Shown here piece after piece: positions 26,543-34,754 of a DNA stretch of 64,000 bases (within the stretch, counting starts at the first letter, position 1; each line of letters opens with the position of its first letter). The stretch spans positions 270,680-334,679 of the forward strand of contig MKUP01000011.1 in assembly GCA_001898625.1 (NCBI GenBank). The letters run 5' to 3'. The position numbers and the translations under genes were made by a program. This DNA is from Burkholderiales bacterium 67-32 (GTDB lineage Bacteria > Pseudomonadota > Gammaproteobacteria > Burkholderiales > Burkholderiaceae_B). The notes below the pieces were generated by a model, which saw nothing but the letters and a program-made list of their open reading frames with translations, made no database searches and had not been told where the DNA came from.

Positions 26543-27538
26543 TCAACTCCTAAGACGGGTGGCAGCCGCGCGCAATGCCTCGTAGTCCTTGCGGGCATCG
26601 GCCGACAGCTCCTTCATCGCGGCGGGGATCACCGCGTCCAGGTAGGCCTTGGCGTCGGCCGACGGCAGCTCGATCATCTCGCCGCCGCCCTTCTCCCAGA
26701 TCGCGCGGGCCTCGGCCACGCGCGCATGCACGCGCGGACCGATCTCGGTATCGGTCTTGCGAGCGGCCTGGCGCAGCGGCTGCTCCAGCGGGCCGGCCGA
26801 TTTCAGGAAGGTGGGGCTGGCCAGCCCGACGATGGCGATGTAGGTGGACGGCAGCAGCGTCTGCGACTTGGCGACGTCGAAGTATTTCAGCGCCGACGGA
26901 ATCGGCGTGCCGGAGTAAACGCCGTCCAGCGTGCCATTCTGGAACGCGGGCAGGACCTCGCCCAGCGACATCGACACCGGGTTGGCGCCCAGTTGCCGCA
27001 GCTGCGCGATCAGGATCGAGGAACCGGGCACGCGGATCTTCTGCCCGGCCAGGTCCGACAGCTTGCGGATGGGCTTGCGCGAGACGATGCTGCACTGGGA
27101 ATGCACGAGCGTGGTCAACACCTCGACGCCCTTCTTCGAGGCGATGGACGCGAGCCTGGCCTTGACCTCGGGATCGGCCAGCACTTTCATGCCATGGTCG
27201 ATGCTGTCGAACACGCCGGGCACGGCCAGCGCGCCGAAACGCGCGTCCAGGCCCTCGTACATGCCGGAGGCGTTCAGCGCCATCTCGACGGTGCCCATGC
27301 TCACGCCTTCGATCGTGCGCTGCGCGGTACCGAGCTGGCTGGCCGGATACACCTGGCCCTTGACCTTGTTCTGCGTGGCCGCCTCCAGATTGACCTTGTA
27401 GGCGTTCAGCCAGTCGACGCCCAGGTCGTCGGACGTGGTGGTGGTGAGCTTCATGACTAGGTTCTGCGCGCGGGCGGTGGGCAGGAGCGCGAGCGCTCCC
27501 AGGCCGGCCAGATGCGCCAGGCATAGACGGCGATTCAT
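26543..27538 (-). CDS. TRAP transporter periplasmic receptor (DctP family)
   Basis: A 331-residue periplasmic solute receptor of the DctP type. It has a short signal peptide (residues 1-25, ending PTARAQ), the KVKGQVYPASQLGTAQRTIE segment near residues 60-78 and IRVPGSS... with conserved arginine that in the family binds the carboxylate of the ligand. The ATG at 27538 has GGAGA upstream. It belongs with the two membrane subunits upstream on the same strand. The ligand is unknown; the downstream alcohol and aldehyde oxidoreductases suggest a hydroxylated or carboxylated organic compound. Confidence 0.93.
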   Translation of the reverse strand: MNRRLCLAHLAGLGALALLPTARAQNLVMKLTTTTSDDLGVDWLNAYKVNLEAATQNKVKGQVYPASQLGTAQRTIEGVSMGTVEMALNASGMYEGLDARFGALAVPGVFDSIDHGMKVLADPEVKARLASIASKKGVEVLTTLVHSQCSIVSRKPIRKLSDLAGQKIRVPGSSILIAQLRQLGANPVSMSLGEVLPAFQNGTLDGVYSGTPIPSALKYFDVAKSQTLLPSTYIAIVGLASPTFLKSAGPLEQPLRQAARKTDTEIGPRVHARVAEARAIWEKGGGEMIELPSADAKAYLDAVIPAAMKELSADARKDYEALRAAATRLRS

Positions 27539-27576
27539 GGTGATGTCTCCAGTGGTGGGTGGCCGGCGGACGGCCG

Positions 27577-28854
27577 TCAGTTCAACAGCAAGCGCATGCC
27601 CCAGAGGGATATCTCCGGGATGTAGGTGATCAGCCCCAGCGCGATCAGATAGATGACGACGAACGGAACGATGCCGCGGTAGATGCTTTCGAGCGGCAGC
27701 TTGAGCACGCTCTGCGCGACGAAGATGTTGATGCCGAAGGGTGGATGGAAAAGGCCGATGGACAGGTTCACCGTGACGATGATCCCGAAGTGCACCGGGT
27801 CCACGCCGATGGCGGTGACCAGCGGCATCAGCAGCGGCGACAACAGCAGGATGGCCGACAGCGGATCGATGAAGCAGCCCACCGCCAGCAGCAGCACGTT
27901 GATCGCCAGCAACAGCGACCAGCCCGGCAGGTGCAGGTCGGTCAGCCATTGCACCAGCGCGGCGGGAACCTGGTGCACCGTCAGCAGCCAGCCGAACACA
28001 TTGGCGCACGCCACGATGATCAGGATCTGCCCGGTGAACACCGCCGTCGTGCCGGCGCTGGCGAGGATGTCGCGCCACGACAGCTCGCGGTAGAAGTAGC
28101 GCGCCACGACGATGGCGTACAGGCAGGCCACCGCCGCCGCCTCGGTTGGCGAGAACACACCGCCGTAGATGCCGCCCAGGATGATGACGGGCGCGCCCAG
28201 CGCCCCCAGGCCGCGCACCGCGGCGCGGCCGAAGACCGCCCACGAGAAACGCTCGCCGCCGCCGATGCGATGGCGGCGGGCATACCACATGACATAGGCG
28301 CACAGCATGCCGGCCAGCAGCAGACCGGGCAGCACGCCCGCCGCGTACAGCCGGGGAACCGACTGCTGGGCGGCCGCGCCGTAGACGATCATTGGGATGC
28401 TGGGCGGGATGATGATGTCGATCGCCCCCACGGCGGTCAGCAGCCCCGCCGAGAACTTCTCGGGATAGCCGTTGCGCCGCAGCGCGGGCAGCATCGCCCG
28501 CCCGATGGTGGCGACGGTGGCCGCGCTCACGCCCGAGATCGCGCCGAACAGCGCCGAGGAGCCGACGGTGGTCACCGCCAGGCTGCCGCGCACCGAGCCC
28601 ACGCCCGCGTTGACGAAGCTCACCAGCCGGTCCGCCACCGAGCCCCGGCCCATCAGTTCGCCGGCGAAGATGAAGAAGGGAATCGCCAGCAGCGCATAGG
28701 CGTCGATGGCGCCGAAGAGGTTCTGGTGCAGGGCCGTGAGCGGCACGTCCATGAAGAACAGCAGCGCCACGCTGACCGATGCCAGCAGCACGAGAAAGAT
28801 CGGAAAGCCCAGCAGGAGCAGCCCCAGGGGCAGGAAACCCAGCGCGAAACTCAT
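27577..28854 (-). CDS. TRAP transporter large permease (DctM family)
   Basis: The 425-residue large membrane subunit that couples ligand uptake to the sodium gradient. It has about a dozen hydrophobic segments; LLAIPFFIFAGELMGRGSVA (about 57-76) and IIPPSIPMIVYGA are family hallmarks, as is SPTEAAAVACLYAI. The ATG at 28854 overlaps the dctQ-type stop in an ATGA, so translation is coupled. The apparent reading frame further upstream is an out-of-frame shadow of dctQ. Confidence 0.94.
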   Translation of the reverse strand: MSFALGFLPLGLLLLGFPIFLVLLASVSVALLFFMDVPLTALHQNLFGAIDAYALLAIPFFIFAGELMGRGSVADRLVSFVNAGVGSVRGSLAVTTVGSSALFGAISGVSAATVATIGRAMLPALRRNGYPEKFSAGLLTAVGAIDIIIPPSIPMIVYGAAAQQSVPRLYAAGVLPGLLLAGMLCAYVMWYARRHRIGGGERFSWAVFGRAAVRGLGALGAPVIILGGIYGGVFSPTEAAAVACLYAIVVARYFYRELSWRDILASAGTTAVFTGQILIIVACANVFGWLLTVHQVPAALVQWLTDLHLPGWSLLLAINVLLLAVGCFIDPLSAILLLSPLLMPLVTAIGVDPVHFGIIVTVNLSIGLFHPPFGINIFVAQSVLKLPLESIYRGIVPFVVIYLIALGLITYIPEISLWGMRLLLN

Positions 28855-29402
28855 GACAGCGCCTCCTCGGCTACATCCACCGGCTCGGGCTGGCGCAGGC
28901 CGCCGCCGGCCACGCGCAGCGCCACGTCGAACAGGCCGACGAGCGCCATGGCGGCGAACGCCACCGCCACCAGCGAATGGGGGATCCACATCGGGATGTG
29001 GCCGTTCTCGCTCACGCTGCCGATCTGGTGGATGCGCCAGGCGTATTCCGACGAGATGAAGCAGACGAAACCGCACAGCGCCACCGCCGCCAGCGCCTCG
29101 AACGTGGACAGGAAGCGCCGCAGCTCCGCCGGGAAGTAGCGGTTCAGCACGTCCATGCGCAAATGCTGCCCGCGCACCGCCGCCACCGCCGAACCGAAGA
29201 AGGCCAGCGCGGCCATCAGGTAGACCTGCAACTCGTCGGCGCCGGTGATCGAGCGGCCGAACACGTAGCGCGCCACCACGTTGGCCACGTTGATCGCGAC
29301 CGCGGCCAGCAACGCGCTGGCCAGGGCGCGCTCCAGGCTGGTGGCGGCGCGCTCCAGGCCGCGCAGGATGCGCCGCGCGCCGCCGGGCTGGGTACTGGAC
29401 AT
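28851..29402 (-). CDS. TRAP transporter small permease (DctQ family)
   Basis: The 183-residue small membrane subunit with four hydrophobic segments. ADELQVYLMAALAFFGSAVA and GQHLRMDVLNRYFP are typical of the family (an acidic residue and an arginine just before and after the second helix). The ATG at 29402 has AGGAG upstream; a more distant ATG at 29450 lies in the promoter region. It is the first gene of the five-gene operon and diverges from a LysR regulator across 106 bases. Confidence 0.92.
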   Translation of the reverse strand: MSSTQPGGARRILRGLERAATSLERALASALLAAVAINVANVVARYVFGRSITGADELQVYLMAALAFFGSAVAAVRGQHLRMDVLNRYFPAELRRFLSTFEALAAVALCGFVCFISSEYAWRIHQIGSVSENGHIPMWIPHSLVAVAFAAMALVGLFDVALRVAGGGLRQPEPVDVAEEALS

Positions 29403-29508
29403 GATGTCTCCTCTCGTTATGGGGAGAGATCCTAGGTTGACTCCAAACATTCGTCTAATTCAAATATTTACCTTCTTATATAGTCAATCATCTATGGATT
29501 GAATCTTC

Positions 29509-30456
29509 ATGGCTCGCTTCGATCCCTACCTCACCCTGCAGAAACTCGAGGTCTTCTGCGTGGTGGCCGAACTGCAAAGCGTGACGCGCGCCGCGGACTA
29601 CCTGTTCGTCACCCAGCCGGTCGTCACCTCGCACATCCGCAGCCTGGAGGAAAAGCTGGGCACGGCGCTGGTCCGCCGCGAAGGCCGGGGCATCGCCCTG
29701 ACCGCCACCGGGCAGCGCGTCTACAAATGGGCGCAGGAGGTCGTCACCCGTACGCGCGAACTGGAACGGGAACTGGGCGGCTCGACCGATCTCGCACCGG
29801 GCCAGGCGGTGGTCGGCTCGTCCATGAGCGTGGGCACCTATCTGCTGAGCCAATTGATCTGCGACTTCCAGGCGCAGCGCCCCGACGGCCAGGTCCATGT
29901 GTCGATCTCGAACCCGCAGGTGGCGCTGGAGGCCACGCGCACCGGCGCCTGCGACTTCGCCGTCCTCATCATCGCGCCCACGCAGAACCTGGACGGCCTG
30001 GCGGTGCGCCCGCTATGGGACGAGGACCTGCTGCTGGTCACCGCCCCGGACAGCCGCTGGGTGGGCGACGAGGCGCGGCGCGAGGACATCTCGCGCCTGC
30101 CCTTCATCAGCACCGCCAACAGCACCGTCATGCAGCAACTGGAGGAGGGCCAGTTGCGCGCCAACGGCATCCCGTCGCGGCGCATCGTGCTCAACCTGGG
30201 CCATCCGGAGGCGCAGAAGGAAGCCGTACGGCGCGACCTGGGCGTGTGCTTCTTCTCCAAGACCGCGGTGGAACGCGACCTGGCGCGCGGCGAGTTGCGC
30301 TGCGTCCGGACGCCCGGTCTCGCGCTCACCCTGCCGCTTTACCTGGCCAGCCGCGAGGACAAGGAATTCTCCGCATTCCAGCTTGCCCTGAAGCGGCATA
30401 TCGAAGAAGCCCGGCCGCCAGGACTCAAGCCTTTCCAGGGCAAGGCCGAAGCCTAA
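29509..30456 (+). CDS. LysR-family regulator of the TRAP operon
   Basis: A 315-residue LysR protein: helix-turn-helix at about residues 9-66 (LQKLEVFCVVAELQSVTRAA, FVTQPVVTSHIRSLEEKLG), then an effector domain. It diverges from the TRAP/oxidoreductase operon, and an AT-rich segment (29447-29500) between the two is the likely operator. The following cupin gene on the same strand has a similar AT-rich leader (TTTATATATAAG, 30463-30474), so both may be targets. The effector is unknown. Confidence 0.92.
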   Translation: MARFDPYLTLQKLEVFCVVAELQSVTRAADYLFVTQPVVTSHIRSLEEKLGTALVRREGRGIALTATGQRVYKWAQEVVTRTRELERELGGSTDLAPGQAVVGSSMSVGTYLLSQLICDFQAQRPDGQVHVSISNPQVALEATRTGACDFAVLIIAPTQNLDGLAVRPLWDEDLLLVTAPDSRWVGDEARREDISRLPFISTANSTVMQQLEEGQLRANGIPSRRIVLNLGHPEAQKEAVRRDLGVCFFSKTAVERDLARGELRCVRTPGLALTLPLYLASREDKEFSAFQLALKRHIEEARPPGLKPFQGKAEA

Positions 30457-30583
30457 TTTGTTTTATATATAAGACGATGATTTATTAATGGAACATTCAT
30501 GATCTAGATCAAGGCCCCGGCCGGCCGCCGTTCCTAGACTGGCAGCTCTGTTTCCCCACCATGCCGCAAGCAGGAGCTGCCCC

Positions 30584-31129
30584 ATGAACGATCCCGTCGA
30601 CACCCTGATCGATGCCGCCAAACCCACCCTCCAGCGTCCCGAGGGCATGAGCTTCGGCGACTGGATGAACTCGCGCTGTGTGCAGCGCTCCACCCGCAAG
30701 TACGACTGGAACGCCCTGAAGTTCCAGGCCGACTACGACCCCAAGTACGGCCGCGCGCAGATGCGCTATCTCGGCACCGGCGCCACCGGCGTCGCCAGCG
30801 ATTCGAACACCGTGCCGGCGGTGCACTTCACCTTCTCGACCATGATCATCCCCGCCGGCCACGTCGGCCCGCTGCACCTGCACGAGGACACCGAGGAAGT
30901 CTTCTTCGTGCTGCGTGGCAGAGTCCGCATCATGTGCGAATCGAAGGAAGGCGAATACTGGGAGATCGAGGCCGGCGAACGCGACCTGATCTCGGTCCCG
31001 CCCGGTGTCTACCGAGGCGAGGTCAACATCGGCGACGAAGAGGCGCTGATGTGCGTGATGCTGGGTTCGCCCAAACCGCAGACGCCGACCTACAAGCCGG
31101 ACGATCCACTGTCGCGGGTCAAGCGCTGA
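30584..31129 (+). CDS. Cupin-domain protein
   Basis: A 181-residue protein with one cupin beta-barrel. The metal-binding motif 1 is GHVGPLHLHEDTEEVFFVLRG (about residues 92-110; two His and one Glu), and motif 2 is around VPPGVYRGEVNIGDE, where the usual second-half histidine appears to be replaced (PPGVYRG). It has an N-terminal leader of about 60 residues without a known domain. The enzymatic role cannot be named. It follows the LysR gene of the TRAP operon after 127 AT-rich bases and converges on the next LysR gene. Confidence 0.8.
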   Translation: MNDPVDTLIDAAKPTLQRPEGMSFGDWMNSRCVQRSTRKYDWNALKFQADYDPKYGRAQMRYLGTGATGVASDSNTVPAVHFTFSTMIIPAGHVGPLHLHEDTEEVFFVLRGRVRIMCESKEGEYWEIEAGERDLISVPPGVYRGEVNIGDEEALMCVMLGSPKPQTPTYKPDDPLSRVKR

Positions 31130-31138
31130 AACCGTTCG

Positions 31139-32053
31139 TCAGTCCGGCGCCAGGCCCGCGATCCAGTCCAGGAAGGCCTTGACCGCGGGCTTGCAATAGG
31201 CCCGCTCGGTACATACCGCGTAGTAGTCCAGGCCGTCGCACGCCTCCCAGGAGGTGGGCCGCGCCAGACGCCCGGCGGCCTCCGCGTCGGCAACCAGCGA
31301 TGAGCGGCTGATGGCCACGCCCAGCGACGACTCCGCGGCCGCGAGCATCGAGGCCGAATCGTTGAAATCGATGCGCAGGTCGCCGGGCGGGAGACCATCC
31401 AGTCCCTCGGCCCGCAGCGACGCGTCGTCGCGTTCGATATTGCGCAGCAGCGGCACGCGCGTGCGCGCCTCGGGGTCGCGCAGTTGCTCGCGGATCGCGG
31501 GCGCGCACACCGGCACGATGCGATCCCGCGTCAGGCGCAGCGCGCGGCAGTCCGGCCAGTCCCCGCCGCCCAGCCGGATCGAGACGTCCACGCCCGAACT
31601 GGCGATGTCCGCGAAGTAGCGGTGAATGTCCAGGCTCAGGTGGATCTGCGGATGAGCGTCGGTGAAACCCGCCAGGCGGGGGATCAGGACGCGCAGCGCG
31701 AAGCTGCGCGCCACCGACAGCACCAGGGTCTGGCGCTCGGCCCGCAGCGTGAGCCGGCCGATTCCCGCGCCCAGCGTCTCGAAGCCGCGCCGGGTGAAGT
31801 CGTAAAGCAGTTCCCCCTCTTGCGTGAAGCGCAGGCCGCGCGCGTGGCGCTCGAACAGGCGCACGCCCAGGTGATCCTCGAGCGCGCGGATCTGGCGGCT
31901 GAGGGCGCCCTGCGTGATGCCGAGTTCCTCGGCCGCGCGCACCAGGTTCAGGTGGCGCGCCGAGACGTCGAAGGCCAGCATGAGACGCGTCGACGGCAGC
32001 CGCGCGAGCAACGCGGACGGCGCAGGCAACATGGCGGGGGCGGCGGTCATCAT
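31139..32053 (-). CDS. LysR-family regulator (GcvA-like)
   Basis: A 304-residue LysR protein with the helix-turn-helix at about residues 22-80 (AFDVSARHLNLVRAAEELGI, QGALSRQIRALEDHLG) and a GcvA/AmpR-type effector domain. The ATG at 32053 overlaps the stop of the Bug receptor gene (ATGA), so the regulator is made as the last gene of the hyuA-hyuB-bug operon. That arrangement suggests it reports on and controls the operon that encodes it; this is inference. Confidence 0.92.
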   Translation of the reverse strand: MMTAAPAMLPAPSALLARLPSTRLMLAFDVSARHLNLVRAAEELGITQGALSRQIRALEDHLGVRLFERHARGLRFTQEGELLYDFTRRGFETLGAGIGRLTLRAERQTLVLSVARSFALRVLIPRLAGFTDAHPQIHLSLDIHRYFADIASSGVDVSIRLGGGDWPDCRALRLTRDRIVPVCAPAIREQLRDPEARTRVPLLRNIERDDASLRAEGLDGLPPGDLRIDFNDSASMLAAAESSLGVAISRSSLVADAEAAGRLARPTSWEACDGLDYYAVCTERAYCKPAVKAFLDWIAGLAPD

Positions 32054-33042
32054 TGCAGCCGGATATCGGCCTCTTTCAGCAAGGTCTTGTATTTGGCGAT
32101 CTCGCGGCCGACGAATTCCTTGGCCTGGGCCGGGGTCGTCTGCATCGGCACGCCCGCGGTGTCCATGAGCTTCTTGGCGATATCCGGCTGCTGCATCGCT
32201 TGCTGGACCAGGGCGTTGATCCTCTGGATCACCGGCTCGGGCGTACCGCTGGCGGCGAACATGCCGAACCAGCTTTCGACGTTGAACGACGACACCTCGG
32301 GCGCCTCGCGGATGGTCGGCACCTGCGGCAGCGGCGGATAGCGTTCGGGCAGCGCCATGCCCAGCATCTTCAGTTCGCCGCGGTCGACGAAGCCGCGGAT
32401 CGAGCCCGGGCTGGCGTAGGTCATGGTCACCCGCCCCGTCGCCACCTCCATCGCGGCCTGCGGCGCGCCGCTGTAGGGCACGTGCCTGGCCTCGATGCCG
32501 GCCATCTTGTTGAACACCTCGCCGGTCACGTGCTGGATGGTGCCCACGCCGCTCGAGGAAAAGGTCAGTTCGCCCGGATGCTGGCGGGCGTAGCGGATCA
32601 GTTCGGAAACGCTGTTCGCCGGAAAGTCGCGCTTCACCACCAGCACGTTAGGCGCGGTGGTGACCATGCTGACCGGCGTCAGGTCCCGGCTGGTGTCGTA
32701 GTCGACCTCCTTGTTGATGACGGGATTGATCACGATCTCGCCCGCGGCACAGATCAGGAAGGTGTAGCCGTCGGCCGGAAAGCCCAGCACGTGCTTGATG
32801 GCGATGATGCCGCCCGCCCCCGGCTTGTTCTCGACCACGACCTGCTGGCCCAGCCGCTCGGACACGTAGCGTCCGATCATGCGCGCGGCAACGTCCACCG
32901 CGCCGCCGGCGGCATAGGGCACGACGAAGCGCAGCGGCCGGGTGGGATAGGCATCCGCGGCAACGGACGGAAAAGCGGCCAGCGCGATGGCCATGGCCGG
33001 CAGCCACCGCGCCAGCCGGCAAACAGTCTTGATCGAGTACAT
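32050..33042 (-). CDS. Bug/TctC-family periplasmic solute-binding receptor
   Basis: A 330-residue Bug receptor. It has a signal peptide (1-29, FPSVAADA), the mature start YPTRPLRFVVPYAAGGAVDV, VENKPGAGG and a C-terminal QAKEFVGREIAKYKTLLKEA helix, all standard for the family. There are no TctAB membrane subunits nearby. It follows hyuB after 131 bases and overlaps the LysR gene, so it is the receptor of the hydantoinase-type operon and may bind its amide or hydantoin-like substrate or a related acid. Confidence 0.93.
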   Translation of the reverse strand: MYSIKTVCRLARWLPAMAIALAAFPSVAADAYPTRPLRFVVPYAAGGAVDVAARMIGRYVSERLGQQVVVENKPGAGGIIAIKHVLGFPADGYTFLICAAGEIVINPVINKEVDYDTSRDLTPVSMVTTAPNVLVVKRDFPANSVSELIRYARQHPGELTFSSSGVGTIQHVTGEVFNKMAGIEARHVPYSGAPQAAMEVATGRVTMTYASPGSIRGFVDRGELKMLGMALPERYPPLPQVPTIREAPEVSSFNVESWFGMFAASGTPEPVIQRINALVQQAMQQPDIAKKLMDTAGVPMQTTPAQAKEFVGREIAKYKTLLKEADIRLQ

Positions 33043-33173
33043 GAGGATTTCCTTCGCTTTGTATGTATTGGAAAAATTCGCTGCAACAGCCGTACTGCCT
33101 GACCGTGTCTCCTTGTCTTCGATGCGCGGCCGGGGGCGGGCATCCAGGACGCCCGTCCCCGGCCGTTGTCGTG

Positions 33174-34754
33174 TCACCCGGGCGGCCCGTAGCCGCCCGC
33201 GCCCGGCGTGCACACCCGCAGCACGTCGTTCCGGCGCAGCCGGATCTCGGCCGCCGCCGGCGGCAGGCGCCGCTCTTCGGGCGTGCCCGGGTTGAGGATG
33301 AATTCTCCCAACGCGCCGTCGGCCCCGCCCGCCATGCCCGCGGCCGGCACGTTCTGCCGCTCGGACGACAGGCTCAGCACCGTGTCGTCGCCCAGCGCGC
33401 GATAGTCGCGCACCACGCCCTGGCCACCACGGTGGCGCCCCGCCCCGCCCGAGTCCTTGCGCAGCGCATAGCGCTCGATCAGGAACGGATAGGCGTGCTC
33501 CAGCGCCTCCACCGGCAGGTTGGACGAACCCGAGGCGTGCACCCGCACGGCATCGACGCCGGGCTGGTAGGCCCGCGCGCCCATGGCGCCCGCGATGGTC
33601 TCGTAGTTCACGTAGTAGCCGCCGGTGCGCGGGTCGGTTCCGGCCAGCACGATCAACTGGTGCGGCCCGCAGCCGGCCAGGGCGCGGTCGGGAATGGCCT
33701 GCGACAGCGCGGCGGCGATCACGTCGCCAAGCACCGCGCACGAAATCGACCGCGCGCCGACCGCCGCCGGCGACACCGGCCCGACCACCGAGCCCGCCGG
33801 CGCGCTGATGTCCATGGTCCGGAAATAGCCGGAGTTGGCCGGCACGTCGGGATCGAGCAGGCTCTTGACCACGGTGTACACCGTGGCCACCAGTGCCCGC
33901 AGCGGAATATTGCGCGCCGCCGCCAGTTGCGGCGCTGAGCCCGCGAAGTCGAACCCCAGCTTGCCCTCGCCCACGGTCAGGACGAGGCGTATCGCGGCCT
34001 TTTCTCCCGGCTCGACGCCATCCAGGTATTCGCAGGCCTCATAGCGGCCGGGCGGCACCTTGGCGATGGCGGCGGCGAAACGGCGTTCGGTGAAATCCAG
34101 GTACGCGGCCATGATGGCCTGGGTCTCCGCCACGCCATAGCGTTCGAACAGCGCCTGCACGCTGCGCTGGCCCACCGTGTTGGCGGCGATCTGGGCGCGC
34201 AGGTCGCCCGCCCGTTCGTCGGGCGTGCGCGAGTTCAGCATCAGGATGTCGAACACGTCCCGGTTGACCTGGCCCGCGCTGACGATGCGCACGGGCGGAA
34301 TGCGCAGCCCTTCCTGGAAGATGGACTGGCAGACCGCGGCCTCGGAACCCGGCACCATGCCGCCCACGTCCGCGTGGTGGGCGATGCAGGCCACATAGGC
34401 CACGATCTCGCCGCCCAGGAAAACCGGCGAGATGACGTTGATGTCGGGCAGGTGCGAGCCGCCGCCGTTGTAGGGGTCGTTGGCCAGGAACATGTCGCCC
34501 GGCCGGATCTCCTGCCGGGGAAACCGTTCCAGCACGGCCTGCACCACGCCGACCATCGAGCCCAGGTGGATGGGCACGCGCTGGGGCAGCGCCACGACGT
34601 TGCCGAGGTGGTCGAACACCGCGGTCGAGCAGTCGCCGCGTTCCTTGATGTTGGGCGAGAACGCGGTGCGCATCAGCGCCGCGCTCATTTCCTCGGTCAC
34701 GCCCAGCAGGTAGCGGGCGACGACCTCGGCGCGGATGGGATCGACGGGAGTCAT
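33174..34754 (-). CDS. hyuB: Hydantoinase B / oxoprolinase family protein
   Basis: A 526-residue HyuB-type protein, partner of HyuA in ATP-dependent opening of hydantoin or 5-oxoproline rings, or, in related acetophenone and acetone carboxylases, in carboxylation. Conserved segments include SPNIKERGDCSTAVFDHLGN (about 33-52), DMFLANDPYNGGGSHLPDIN (about 86-105) and GGAGRHRGGQGVVR near 445. The ATG at 34754 overlaps the hyuA stop (TGATG). Substrate is not determined from sequence. Confidence 0.93.
   Translation of the reverse strand: MTPVDPIRAEVVARYLLGVTEEMSAALMRTAFSPNIKERGDCSTAVFDHLGNVVALPQRVPIHLGSMVGVVQAVLERFPRQEIRPGDMFLANDPYNGGGSHLPDINVISPVFLGGEIVAYVACIAHHADVGGMVPGSEAAVCQSIFQEGLRIPPVRIVSAGQVNRDVFDILMLNSRTPDERAGDLRAQIAANTVGQRSVQALFERYGVAETQAIMAAYLDFTERRFAAAIAKVPPGRYEACEYLDGVEPGEKAAIRLVLTVGEGKLGFDFAGSAPQLAAARNIPLRALVATVYTVVKSLLDPDVPANSGYFRTMDISAPAGSVVGPVSPAAVGARSISCAVLGDVIAAALSQAIPDRALAGCGPHQLIVLAGTDPRTGGYYVNYETIAGAMGARAYQPGVDAVRVHASGSSNLPVEALEHAYPFLIERYALRKDSGGAGRHRGGQGVVRDYRALGDDTVLSLSSERQNVPAAGMAGGADGALGEFILNPGTPEERRLPPAAAEIRLRRNDVLRVCTPGAGGYGPPG

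Noticed and set aside
27539-28303. In-frame upstream extension of the TRAP receptor
   Set aside because: It overlaps dctM in another phase and would bury the signal peptide that starts at 27538.
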